Numbered from the stretch's first letter, positions 8,020 to 15,238 are shown. The stretch is DNA of 15,500 bases from CAZHRJ01 sp964534765 (GCA_964534765.1 CAZHRJ010000073.1:1-15500), one strand, 5' to 3'. Program-made: numbers and translations. The notes: generated by a model from the sequence alone, not told the origin.

Positions 8020-9066
8020 ATGGCCAAAAAAGGCGAACCGAATCCGGACGCGCGCGTGGGTCCTCTGGATATCAGTGAGTTCTGGAATGCCGTCCTGGCG
8101 CTGGATGTCGCCGCGGCGATTAAAAAATGGTCTTCCCTCGAAACTCGGGTCGATGACCTGTCGGCTTCCAGTGATATCGGCAATGCTCGATCCAACAACG
8201 AGGATGCCCACCTGGCTTGGAAGTTCCGGCCGGCCGGTGAATCACGATGGGTGACGGCGCTTATCGTGGCAGACGGCGTCGGCGGAGACGAGGCGGGTGA
8301 GGTGGCATCCAATATACTTGTTAAAACAGCCGCCGTTGACCTGTTCCGCATGGCTTTTCGGCGAAGCGTTCGGTCGGCGGCGCCTGAGGACATTGGCCTC
8401 ATGGCCGATACCGTCAATACCGACGATCTGGCGCTCAACTCCCCCTGGACTTTGAAATCGGCCGACTTGGCGGACAGCATCCGACTGGGCCATGACCGAA
8501 TCCTCATGGAGGCCGACCGCCGGGGTATGCCGGACGGCATGTCCACCACGGCGGTCATCGCCGTTCTGTCCGATCGGACGATTCACGTCGCGCATGTCGG
8601 GGACAGCCGCGCCTATGTGTTCGGCAAAGAGGGCCTGCGGCGAATCACGACTGACCATTCGCTCGTGGCGGATCTGATCCGGCAAAATCGGATCACGGCC
8701 GATGAGGCGCGCCGCCACCCGATGCGGCATGTCATCCTGCGGTCGGTCGGAAATCCGGATGGCGTCGATCCGGAAACCGGAACGGAAAAACTTTGGCCCA
8801 ATGATGCGGTCCTCCTCTGCACCGACGGACTCACCGACATGCTGGATGATCCGTTGATCGAAGCAGTCCTGAGGCGAACCCCTCTCGTGTCCGACCAGGT
8901 CCGGGAACTGATCCACGACACCCTTCAGGCGGGCGGAAGAGACAACACGACGGTCGCGCTCGCCAGACCCTCTCCCAGACCCATTCTGCCGCCGCCCGGC
9001 GCCAATGAGGCCGTCCTCGTCGTCTGTCAGTTCGGCCGTGCCATCACCTACCGCATACACATTTGA
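8020..9066 (+). CDS. PP2C-family serine/threonine protein phosphatase
   Basis: This cytoplasmic metal-dependent phosphatase has 348 residues. The PP2C motifs appear in order: 'RSNNED' (57-62), 'DGVGG' (85-89), 'MSTT' (174-177), 'GDSRAY' (194-199), 'TDHS' (211-214), 'CTDGLTD' (267-273) and 'GGRDNTT' (305-311). The metal-binding aspartates (62, 85, 269, 308) are therefore all present. Departures from the usual 240-residue core are an N-terminal extension of about 45 residues, an insert of about 40 residues after DGVGG, and a 30-residue C-terminal tail. No membrane segment is seen. The ATG at 8020 is preceded at good distance by AAGGGA. It is divergent from the kinase at 6188-7819, the common layout for an Stp/Stk-type pair, and is followed 42 bases later by the glycosyltransferase gene. 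Dephosphorylation of that kinase or of the second kinase is inferred. Confidence 0.95.
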   Translation: MAKKGEPNPDARVGPLDISEFWNAVLALDVAAAIKKWSSLETRVDDLSASSDIGNARSNNEDAHLAWKFRPAGESRWVTALIVADGVGGDEAGEVASNILVKTAAVDLFRMAFRRSVRSAAPEDIGLMADTVNTDDLALNSPWTLKSADLADSIRLGHDRILMEADRRGMPDGMSTTAVIAVLSDRTIHVAHVGDSRAYVFGKEGLRRITTDHSLVADLIRQNRITADEARRHPMRHVILRSVGNPDGVDPETGTEKLWPNDAVLLCTDGLTDMLDDPLIEAVLRRTPLVSDQVRELIHDTLQAGGRDNTTVALARPSPRPILPPPGANEAVLVVCQFGRAITYRIHI

Positions 9067-9108
9067 TTGTCCCCGCCCGGCGTCAACAGCCGGCGCGGAT
9101 ATGCCGAT

Positions 9109-10185
9109 ATGGATACTATGGAATGGAACGAGCCTTTTTTGGACTATTTGGCCTCATTAAAAATGCGTATTCCCGAACCCTCGGTTGAGGAAATCCAGAG
9201 GCACATCCCCAAACTCGAACGAATGGTGCTCGCTCAGAGCCAACTCCAAACGTATCTTTCCGAGGTGATGAACCTGTTCGAATTCAACCTCTGGAGCGGT
9301 TGGCTGCACCAGACGTGGGACAAAATTACGTTCGAATCCTGCTTTATCCACCAGACCCGGCTCCTCAGACTGATCGCGGACGGCGTTCTCGACCTCATGG
9401 CCGATCCTCAGTTTGATTTCGGCCGTACCGCCGCGCCGCCCGTGTCGGTCATTGTTCCCGCATGGAATCAGTGGGCCTATACCCGGGACACCCTGTCGAG
9501 CCTCTTTTCCAAGACCGTCTGGCCGGAATACGAAGTCATCGTGATCGACAATGGCTCTGAAGACGATACTCCCGCCGAACTGAAAATACTTGGCGAGCAA
9601 GAGCGGAGGCTTCGCGTGATCCGGAACCGGATCAACATTGGATTTTCCGGCGCGAACAATCAGGGCGTGGAGGCGGCGTCGCACGATCACATCGTTTTTT
9701 TGAATAACGACATGATGATCCACCACGAGGACTGGATCGGCCAGATGATGCGAACGTTTCTGTCGCATCCCCGAGTCGGCGCCACCGGGCAGTTCGCCGT
9801 CTACGACTGGTTCGTCGGTGACCGGCAGGATTTTTATCAAAAGGTGTTTTTCCCGGGATATGTTGTCCCGGTCTCGTGGATATCGGGATACAATATCCTG
9901 ACCAGCAAAAAGGCCCTGGCCGACGCCGGCGGATGGCGCGGAGATCTTTACGGTCCCGCCGGATATGAGGATATCCATCTCGGGTACGCGCTTCGCCAGG
10001 CCGGATGGCTCTGCGTGGCGCCGTACGAAGTCATTCTGATCCGGCACCTCATCGGGAAAACCCGCTTTACCGAATCGGGAAAAACATTCGTCGATGCCCA
10101 CTCGCCCCTCGAAGACAAACACCGGATCTTCTGCCGGCATTTCGGTTCCCGCAGGCATCAATCCGCCGCACGGCCCGCCGCTTGA
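9109..10185 (+). CDS. Family 2 glycosyltransferase with unrecognised N-terminal domain
   Basis: ATG 9109 gives 358 residues; ATG 9118 is also possible, and an in-frame TTG at 9067 would only add residues coded by the spacer. The GT-A domain occupies about 110-315: 'PPVSVIVPAWNQ' (110-121), 'EVIVIDNGSEDDT' (142-154), 'GFSGANNQGV' (178-187), a DXD-like metal/nucleotide motif 'LNND' (198-201), and 'YEDIHLGYALRQAGW' (286-300). The acceptor-side acidic pair is probably Glu287-Asp288. 'IRHLIGKT' (311-318) fits the conserved His-x-x-Gly-x-Thr. GT2 enzymes of this type transfer sugars from nucleotide sugars to polysaccharide or O-antigen-like acceptors. The first 109 residues are helical, rich in Leu and Glu, and unlike a GT domain. 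No signal peptide or membrane helix is seen. The gene probably shares a transcript with the PP2C gene. Donor and acceptor cannot be deduced. Confidence 0.9.
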   Translation: MDTMEWNEPFLDYLASLKMRIPEPSVEEIQRHIPKLERMVLAQSQLQTYLSEVMNLFEFNLWSGWLHQTWDKITFESCFIHQTRLLRLIADGVLDLMADPQFDFGRTAAPPVSVIVPAWNQWAYTRDTLSSLFSKTVWPEYEVIVIDNGSEDDTPAELKILGEQERRLRVIRNRINIGFSGANNQGVEAASHDHIVFLNNDMMIHHEDWIGQMMRTFLSHPRVGATGQFAVYDWFVGDRQDFYQKVFFPGYVVPVSWISGYNILTSKKALADAGGWRGDLYGPAGYEDIHLGYALRQAGWLCVAPYEVILIRHLIGKTRFTESGKTFVDAHSPLEDKHRIFCRHFGSRRHQSAARPAA

Positions 10186-10233
10186 CTTAACCACGCTTGC
10201 CCTTTCTCTGACCTCAAGATAAGACTCACCGTC

Positions 10234-11910
10234 ATGCTAAAATTTCAAACGTCATCGGCGCGCTGGCTTTTTGCCCTTCTGGCCTGCGCCGCGCCGCTCT
10301 CTTCTTCAGCCGCTGAGCCGCCCCGGCTGGCGGTCGTCGTCGTCGTCGATCAATTCGGCGCGGAGGTTTTTGAGCGCCTCGCGCCGCTTTTTACCGGGGG
10401 ATTCAAAACTCTTTCCGATTCCGGCGTCCGGTTCCGGCAGGCAAACCACGATCACGCGCTCACTCAAACCGGCCCGGGACACTTCGTCCTGCTGTCCGGC
10501 CGGCATCCGGGACCAGCCGGCGTATGGGCCAACGAGTTTTATGACCGCATTCAACGAAAAATCGTCTATTGCGCCGATGACACGGAAGCTCGTATCCTAG
10601 GTGGAGGCAAAAAACGCGGCGTTTCATACCGAAATGTCGACGCCACCGCGCTCGGGGACTGGCTCAAGGCGGCAAATCCCCGATCCCAAGTCTTCTCCGT
10701 CGCGGGCAAGGACCGGTCCGCGGTTCTCATGGGCGGCCGACATCCTGATGGGGCCTACTGGTTTGACCCATCGATTGGCGCCTTTACAACCAGCACCGCT
10801 TACGCTGAGACAATACCGGCGGCTCTGGCACGCTGGAACGCCGGCAGGGCCGGACGATTCGCCGGACAACAATGGAATCGCGCGCTAAACGACGAGTCGC
10901 TCTATCGATCTTATGCGGGACCCGACGACGCGCCGGGCGAGGGCGCCATCTCGGAATTCGAAACCGCACCCGTGTTTCCGCACGCCATCCACACCGCTTC
11001 CTCCGGCACGGACCGCGACTGGTACGGCCAGTTCGCATCATTTCCCTGGCTGGACGCGCTCACGCTGGAACTGGCGCAACAACTGGTCCTCTCGGAGGGA
11101 TTGGGCATGGATACCGCCCCGGACCTTCTCTGTGTGAGCCTGTCGGCGTTCGATTATATCGGCCATACCTTTGGCCCGAACAGCCAGGAAGTCATGGACG
11201 CGGCGATCCGGATCGATCGCGACCTCGACACGTTCCTGAATTTTCTCAACCACCACGTCGGCCGGCGGGCGGTCGTCGTCGCCTTCACCAGCGACCATGG
11301 CGTCCTGCCGCTGGTGGAATGGCTCCAATCCCGCGGCGAAAGGGCCGCGCGGGTCGGCGGGGAGGTGAAACGATTCAAGGGACATCTGGCGGAAGTTATT
11401 CGCGGCGCCCATCCCGACGCGGACCGGCTGTTTTTGTTTCATGGACAGGAGAACGTGGTTTTCAATCCGGATGAATTGGTCCGCAGGAAGATCAAGCCGG
11501 AAGACCTGTATCGACTGGTTCGGCGGGAGGCGTCAAAGGAAACCTGGATCGCGCGGGTATACGACCGGAAGGAACTGCTGAATTCAAAAAAAACGGATGA
11601 TGTCGTCACCACCCGGGTCAGACATTCCTTTCATCCGGACCGAGGCCCGGATCTCTTCTTCATTCCCAATCCCCATCTGCTCACTCGCGTCGGATACGCC
11701 GGGCGCGGCACCAACCATGGAACGCCCTACGACTATGACGCCCGCGTACCGCTCATCTTGATGGATTCATCCTCGAATCCCCAGGTCGTGGACCGGCCGG
11801 TCCGCACCGTCGATCTGGCCCCTACGATCGCCCGGATCCTCGGCATTCCGATCCCCAAGGAGGTGGATGGAGAGAGTCTGCCCGAATGTTCGCGCCGAGG
11901 ATCAGATTAA
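10234..11910 (+). CDS. PafA-like secreted alkaline phosphatase
   Basis: This 558-residue alkaline phosphatase superfamily protein has a signal peptide (about 1-27, cleavage near 'SSSAAE'). Counterparts of the Flavobacterium PafA active site are all visible. Metal ligands are Asp39 ('VVVDQF'), Asp307 and His311 ('DYIGHTFGP'), Asp354-His355 ('SDHG') and His495 ('TNHGTPYDYD'), and the nucleophile is Thr79 ('TQTGPGH'). Asn100 and the Lys159/Arg161 pair in 'GKDR' match residues that favour phosphate monoesters over diesters. It is therefore likely a periplasmic phosphate-releasing phosphomonoesterase rather than a nucleotide pyrophosphatase. It starts 48 bases after the glycosyltransferase stop without a clear ribosome binding site, and ends overlapping the convergent small gene by 9 bases. 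Family assignment is firm; monoesterase specificity is inferred from conserved residues. Confidence 0.93.
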   Translation: MLKFQTSSARWLFALLACAAPLSSSAAEPPRLAVVVVVDQFGAEVFERLAPLFTGGFKTLSDSGVRFRQANHDHALTQTGPGHFVLLSGRHPGPAGVWANEFYDRIQRKIVYCADDTEARILGGGKKRGVSYRNVDATALGDWLKAANPRSQVFSVAGKDRSAVLMGGRHPDGAYWFDPSIGAFTTSTAYAETIPAALARWNAGRAGRFAGQQWNRALNDESLYRSYAGPDDAPGEGAISEFETAPVFPHAIHTASSGTDRDWYGQFASFPWLDALTLELAQQLVLSEGLGMDTAPDLLCVSLSAFDYIGHTFGPNSQEVMDAAIRIDRDLDTFLNFLNHHVGRRAVVVAFTSDHGVLPLVEWLQSRGERAARVGGEVKRFKGHLAEVIRGAHPDADRLFLFHGQENVVFNPDELVRRKIKPEDLYRLVRREASKETWIARVYDRKELLNSKKTDDVVTTRVRHSFHPDRGPDLFFIPNPHLLTRVGYAGRGTNHGTPYDYDARVPLILMDSSSNPQVVDRPVRTVDLAPTIARILGIPIPKEVDGESLPECSRRGSD

Positions 11911-12324
11911 AAAATTCACCGTCGTCTGGCCGTCCGTTTTCCCGTCTTTCGTGTCGCGGATGCGAAGATACTCGGCGAAATTCCCCGCTGTCGCCGTGGC
12001 CTTCCGGCCGCCGGTGATATCGTCAAAGGTGGCCTGGACCTGCTCCTTCTTGGACGCGTCTGAAATCTCGTTGAACTTCCGGATCTTCCCGCCGCTCACA
12101 AACTTCGTAAACTCGTCGATGTTGAACGTCTTCGTCTGCGTGTCGGTCCCGTACTTCTGATCGATCTGCGTCACCAACTGCTCGGCAAACTTCAACCCGT
12201 CGTTCGAAATGTCTGTCGAATTGGACTTGGCGCTGAACACTACCGGCACCGGCTTGGCTGGACGTTTAAGCGATTCCTCAAAAAACCGGATGGCGTTGCT
12301 GACGGCAACTTCTGACTCGGCCAT
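11902..12324 (-). CDS. Small acidic protein of unknown function, probably well expressed
   Basis: This is a 140-residue soluble protein with no signal peptide or membrane segment; I do not recognise the family. The start is ATG 12324, preceded by AAGGAGGG five bases upstream; an in-frame ATG at 12378 lies near the predicted transcription start and is less likely. Sequence features are Lys/Asp/Thr richness and three stretches shaped like helix-loop-helix calcium-hand segments: '..FNIDEFTKFV' near 67-76, 'TATAGNFAEYL' near 113-123, and 'DTKDGKTDG..VNF' at the C-terminus. None has a full DxDxDG loop, so at most they are degenerate EF-hands. Codon use favours AAG (11 of 14 Lys) and GAG/CAG, as in expressed genes. 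It has its own near-consensus promoter and lies downstream of, and in the same direction as, the second kinase. A link to that kinase is only positional. Confidence 0.8.
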   Translation of the reverse strand: MAESEVAVSNAIRFFEESLKRPAKPVPVVFSAKSNSTDISNDGLKFAEQLVTQIDQKYGTDTQTKTFNIDEFTKFVSGGKIRKFNEISDASKKEQVQATFDDITGGRKATATAGNFAEYLRIRDTKDGKTDGQTTVNFLI

Positions 12325-12329
12325 GTCTG

Positions 12330-12337
12330 CCCTCCTT
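12330..12337 (-). promoter_or_regulatory. Strong ribosome binding site fixing the start of the 140-residue gene
   Basis: On the minus strand AAGGAGGG ends five bases before ATG 12324. It is the best Shine-Dalgarno match in the window; most other genes here have weak or none. It decides for ATG 12324 over ATG 12378. Confidence 0.8.
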
Positions 12338-12380
12338 AGCGGTCGTTGTTGATCTTCTCCCGTTCCCTCGGGATGCACCG

Positions 12381-12409
12381 ATGGTACCCGACGCCGGGTG
12401 TGATGTCAA
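12381..12409 (-). promoter_or_regulatory. Sigma-70-type promoter of the 140-residue gene
   Basis: TTGACA (12409-12404, six of six) and TACCAT (12386-12381, four of six) are spaced by exactly 17 bases. They would start transcription near 12374, leaving a leader of about 50 bases before ATG 12324. An A/T-rich tract lies further upstream (12431-12480). Confidence 0.6.
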
Positions 12410-12422
12410 ATTCTCGTCCTGG

Positions 12423-12451
12423 TTGACGCGGGAAATAAAAATAATTATCAA
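12423..12451 (+). promoter_or_regulatory. Candidate plus-strand promoter reading into the kinase 3' end
   Basis: TTGACG (12423-12428), a 17-base A-rich spacer and TATCAA (12446-12451) form a fair sigma-70 match. Transcription would run antisense into the 3' end of the second kinase gene. No plus-strand gene starts here, so it is either an antisense/ncRNA promoter or chance in A/T-rich DNA. Confidence 0.2.
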
Positions 12452-12460
12452 TCGTTTAAT

Positions 12461-12476
12461 AATATTTGAAAATATT
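12461..12476. repeat. A/T-only inverted repeat in intergenic patch
   Basis: Arms AATATTT (12461-12467) and AAATATT (12470-12476) are perfect, with a 2-base GA centre. An outer pair TCAAT/ATTGA (12448-12452 and 12474-12478) partly overlaps it. The tract 12431-12480 is strikingly A/T-rich against GC-rich surroundings. It could be an operator or upstream activating tract for the 140-residue gene, or a protein-binding curved segment. The rest of 12325-12532 holds the promoter and a 10-base palindrome at 12493-12502. Confidence 0.5.
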
Positions 12477-12532
12477 GAATGGACATAACCGAATGGCGCC
12501 ATGGCCCGGACAAATGGCATGAGGGCGGAAAT

Positions 12533-14182
12533 CTACTCTTCCTCCTCGGCTTCCTCGTCGGAGGTCTCCTCCTCTTCCTCGGATGTGTCGGCAACGAGGC
12601 TTGTTTCCCAGATATCGGGATACAGTCCCCGCAGCGGTTTGAGGACCTCAAACACCGCCTGGGATTTCTTTTCGATATTTCTCAGTAGGCCGGCATACAG
12701 TCTTGCTTCGTCGATTTGGCCCATGCCGGTCAGAGCCCGGACAAGGCCCGCATACGATAGGGCCTGCAGTTTGTGGTATCCGCTTTTTTCGCAAATCACG
12801 GCGGTATTTCGCAAGATATCCACCGCACGCGTATCGTCCTTCAATTCCATCAGCGCCAGTCCCATGTGGATCTGCGCGCGTTGCGAAGGGGTATGCATTT
12901 TTCCGACAATTTGAATCAGTTTCCGGCGGGCCTCCGCGGCTTCCTCGTGACGATTCATCGCCGCAAGGACTCGGATCAAATACTGGCTTGTGGATACGAC
13001 ACGGCGAGTATTATTTTCTCTTTCATAAAGATGTATCGCTGTGTGGTAAGCTGTCACAGCTCCTTCATATTTCGCCTTCTTTTCCAATTCACGCCCCTTC
13101 CGATAAAAAGCCGATCCCTCTTCATTTCGTGAATGCCTGACCCCAGGAATTCCTTCCCGATGCACGCGGCGGCGATGGACGATTTCCGTGCGGTCTTCAT
13201 CTTTTCCAACCATCCCGTTGTGGTCCCACGAGTTCCAGATCGCCAGTCCGAGCGTGGTCATCACCCCACCGCCCAGGATGGCAAACCAGCATTTGCGCCT
13301 CCGTCGGGCCGCGGTTCTTGTCATCGATGGACGCGGCACATAGGTCCGTACCTCTTTCACGGCGGTCAACGCCGTCACGACTTCCATCGCGGTTTGGTAT
13401 CGGTCGGCCGGATTCTTTTCCAGCAGCCGGTCCACCACACTGGCCAGCCTCGGCGACACGAAAGGATGGATGGTTTGTATCCGCGGGACAACGGCGTTTG
13501 GATGGGTGATCATTCGAATCAGGGAAATATGATTGTTCGCCTCAAAGGGCCTTCGGCCGGTCAGCATCCAAAAAGCCACAACCCCGACAGACCAGAGGTC
13601 GGCGCGATTGTCGACCTCTTTGGTCCCGACGGAACTGAAATGTTCCGGCGCCATGTAGGCCGGCGTGCCCAGGTGATGGCCGGTCAGGGTCAGCGTGACT
13701 TCGGCCGCTACTTTCGATATCCCAAAATCAATCAGTTTGACGCCGTTTGTCCGGGTGACCAGAATATTTTTTGGGGAGATGTCTCTATGGATCACGCCCA
13801 GTTCGTGGGCGTAGGCCAAAATTTCGGCGACGGCCTGCAAGACGGTCTGGATCCAGTCGTGACGCATGCGATCGGGCTGATTCGACGCGATCCGTTCGAG
13901 CGTGTGTCCGTCCGCGTATTCCATCGTCAGATACAACCTGCCGTCATGCTCGCCCTGATCGTACAGACGCGGGATGCCGGAGAAGTCGAGCTTCCGGAGG
14001 ACGGCGCATTCGCGCTGAAACCTCAGGCGAAACATCTCATTTTTCGAGAGATGTTCCGGCACAATTTTGAGCGCCACCCGCCGGCCGGCCGCATCCTCGG
14101 CCATGTGCACCAACCCCATCCCGCCATGGCCGATCTCTCTTAAGATTTTAAAGGGGCCGAACGATGATGGGTCGGGGGACAT
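12533..14182 (-). CDS. Transmembrane Hanks-type Ser/Thr protein kinase with TPR repeats and acidic tail
   Basis: This 549-residue kinase has a complete catalytic domain (about 11-275): 'GHGGMG' (18-23), Lys39 in 'VALKI', helix-C Glu58, 'HRDISPKN' (132-139, Asp134), 'DFG' (152-154), 'GTPAYMAPE' (172-180) and 'DLWSVGVV'. Ser in place of Lys after HRDI is common in bacterial kinases of this branch. A basic stretch (RRRRK) precedes a single membrane helix (about 298-316). Beyond it, residues 355-510 form TPR-like helical pairs, for example 'AVTAYHTAIHLYERE' and 'ALMELKDDTRAVDILR', and the protein ends in a run of Glu/Asp (534-549). If the kinase domain is inside, TPRs and tail are outside the membrane. 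The ATG at 14182 has no clear ribosome binding site and lies 51 bases from the transposon end. The kinase call is firm; its stimulus and substrates are unknown. Confidence 0.95.
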   Translation of the reverse strand: MSPDPSSFGPFKILREIGHGGMGLVHMAEDAAGRRVALKIVPEHLSKNEMFRLRFQRECAVLRKLDFSGIPRLYDQGEHDGRLYLTMEYADGHTLERIASNQPDRMRHDWIQTVLQAVAEILAYAHELGVIHRDISPKNILVTRTNGVKLIDFGISKVAAEVTLTLTGHHLGTPAYMAPEHFSSVGTKEVDNRADLWSVGVVAFWMLTGRRPFEANNHISLIRMITHPNAVVPRIQTIHPFVSPRLASVVDRLLEKNPADRYQTAMEVVTALTAVKEVRTYVPRPSMTRTAARRRRKCWFAILGGGVMTTLGLAIWNSWDHNGMVGKDEDRTEIVHRRRVHREGIPGVRHSRNEEGSAFYRKGRELEKKAKYEGAVTAYHTAIHLYERENNTRRVVSTSQYLIRVLAAMNRHEEAAEARRKLIQIVGKMHTPSQRAQIHMGLALMELKDDTRAVDILRNTAVICEKSGYHKLQALSYAGLVRALTGMGQIDEARLYAGLLRNIEKKSQAVFEVLKPLRGLYPDIWETSLVADTSEEEEETSDEEAEEEE

Positions 14183-14205
14183 CGGTCTACGGGCGGGATT
14201 CGAGG

Positions 14206-14220
14206 CCGGCTTCGAGCCGG
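14206..14220. other. Hairpin in the leader of the second kinase
   Basis: Perfect six-base arms CCGGCT (14206-14211) and AGCCGG (14215-14220) enclose TCG. The hairpin lies between the kinase ATG and the transposon end. It could be an mRNA leader structure or a preferred folded target for the HUH transposase. Neither is proven. Confidence 0.4.
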
Positions 14221-14233
14221 TCGTGAACTCGGT

Positions 14234-14259
14234 GTCAGTCCTTGACTTTGTGACTTTGC
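14234..14259 (+). repeat. Transposon inverted repeat, left end
   Basis: This 26-base sequence is identical to the reverse complement of 15213-15238. It contains two direct GACTTTG copies (14244-14250, 14252-14258) and a small AGTC-CTT-GACT stem (14237-14247), of the kind Y1 enzymes could recognise as a hairpin. Confidence 0.9.
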
Positions 14260-14281
14260 GCCGGAAACCGAGGGAGTCGAT

Positions 14282-15196
14282 TTAACCACGGCCGGGAGAC
14301 TTTCTTGAGAGTCTTTCGGCGGGATGAACGACTGCGGAGGTGGAACGTCCGAGCGTTTGAGATATCTCTACGGCCGGGATGCCTTCCCGGCGAGCCAGCA
14401 TGCAAAAAAGTGCCCGGGCGGCGGAAATGTGGCGGCTACCCCGGCTGCGATTGCATATTGCGTCTCGGCTTGCGCCTGTCTGCTCACGGACATTCTCCAA
14501 CACTGCGTCCAAGGTCAGGCCTTCGGGCCGAAGCTCTCGCCGACGCCGGTCGGATCGGCGCTCCACCATGCTTTCAACCCGCTCGCGGAATCTCTCCGAG
14601 CCCGCCACCCACATATCCCTGACCTTGGCGGTATCGGGCAGACGCTCCGGCGTCTCCGACACAGCACCTGCTGACTCTTCGAGGAGTTCGGCATATCTTT
14701 CCGGGCCCCCGCAGAGGTCCAAGATCAAATCGGTCGACACCGGAATGTCCGACGATCCGCCCAGATAGGAATGGACACTGCTCCACCGGTAGTCCTGCGC
14801 ACGCTTGACCATCCCCGCCTCAGGAGAATTGTTATGAATGTAGAACGATCCGACAACCAGATGTGCTTCATTCTCCACCACTTCCGGATGATATCTCTCG
14901 CCGAAGACATGCCCAGAACGGCCGTATCGACGGTTCCACGCCTGCGCGTAGGCGCCATGCAGTCTCCGTATGGCATCGCGGAGTGCGCCGCCCACGGTGT
15001 CCTGTACGAGCAAATGAAGGTGATTGGTCATCAGGCAATAAGCCAAGAGACGAATCCTGCCGGCCGAGAAAATCTTAGCGATGCGGCCCAAGTAATCGAG
15101 TTTGTCTTCGTCAGTCTGAAAAATATCCTGCCGGTTGTTGCCGCGGCTGGTCACGTGGAAGATGCAGCCGGGCGCACGTATCCGATGGGGCCTCAT
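14282..15196 (-). CDS. REP-associated tyrosine (Y1, HUH) transposase
   Basis: From ATG 15196 the protein has 304 residues and begins 'MRPHRIRAPGCIFHVTSRGN', the usual RAYT opening; GTG 15208 would add four residues. The nuclease domain has the HUH-type metal-binding 'NHLHLL' (His59, His61) and the expected nucleophile Tyr83 in 'GAYAQAWNRRYGRSGHVF'. 'SFYIHNNSPEAGMV' and 'YRWSSVHSYLG' (136-145) are also family hallmarks. The C-terminal part (about 225-300) resembles the DnaA-like helix-turn-helix found in long RAYTs, with 'ISAARALFCMLARREG' and 'EISQTLGRSTSAV'. These enzymes cut and join single-stranded DNA at repeat hairpins. All catalytic residues are present, so it may be active. The right inverted repeat lies a few bases upstream of the start, and no separate promoter is visible. 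Confidence 0.95.
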   Translation of the reverse strand: MRPHRIRAPGCIFHVTSRGNNRQDIFQTDEDKLDYLGRIAKIFSAGRIRLLAYCLMTNHLHLLVQDTVGGALRDAIRRLHGAYAQAWNRRYGRSGHVFGERYHPEVVENEAHLVVGSFYIHNNSPEAGMVKRAQDYRWSSVHSYLGGSSDIPVSTDLILDLCGGPERYAELLEESAGAVSETPERLPDTAKVRDMWVAGSERFRERVESMVERRSDRRRRELRPEGLTLDAVLENVREQTGASRDAICNRSRGSRHISAARALFCMLARREGIPAVEISQTLGRSTSAVVHPAERLSRKSPGRG

Positions 15197-15212
15197 CGGA
15201 CAGTCCACGTGT

Positions 15213-15238
15213 GCAAAGTCACAAAGTCAAGGACTGAC
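15213..15238 (-). repeat. Transposon inverted repeat, right end
   Basis: This is the reverse-complement partner of 14234-14259, 26 of 26 bases. It lies 16 bases before the transposase ATG, so any promoter must sit in the repeat itself (it holds a TTGACT box) or outside the element. Confidence 0.9.

Larger units (their letters stand above)
14234..15238 (-). mobile_element. REP/Y1-type transposon bounded by perfect 26-bp inverted repeats
   Basis: A 1005-bp unit is bounded by identical inverted ends (14234-14259 and 15213-15238) that begin GTCAGTCC and end GACTTTGC. It contains one intact Y1 transposase gene. No target duplication is seen at the flanks, which fits single-strand HUH transposition. 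The perfect ends and uninterrupted gene suggest recent movement or active upkeep. I recall similar GGGGTCAGTCC ends flanking Y1 transposases in other uncultivated bacteria; this is from memory, not a search. Confidence 0.85.

Noticed and set aside
8242..9060. 272-codon open frame on the minus strand
   Set aside because: It mirrors the PP2C phosphatase; the rare-stop pattern comes from the codon use of the real gene.
9157..10194. 345-codon open frame on the minus strand
   Set aside because: It is opposite the glycosyltransferase, which has clear GT2 motifs; the antisense translation has no domain pattern.
12493..12502. Palindrome ATGGCGCCAT after the second kinase as a terminator
   Set aside because: The stem has no loop and no following U-tract; a short palindrome in GC-rich DNA is expected by chance.
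12535..12583. CCT/CTC-rich low-complexity stretch as a microsatellite or artefact
   Set aside because: It is in frame with the kinase and simply encodes its Glu/Asp-rich C-terminus.
13133..14143. 336-codon open frame on the plus strand
   Set aside because: It is antisense to the kinase domain of the second kinase and His/Arg/Pro-rich without motifs.
14297..14314. AGACT...AGTCT inverted repeat inside the transposase 3' end
   Set aside because: The arms are only five bases and lie within coding sequence; no sign of a functional site.
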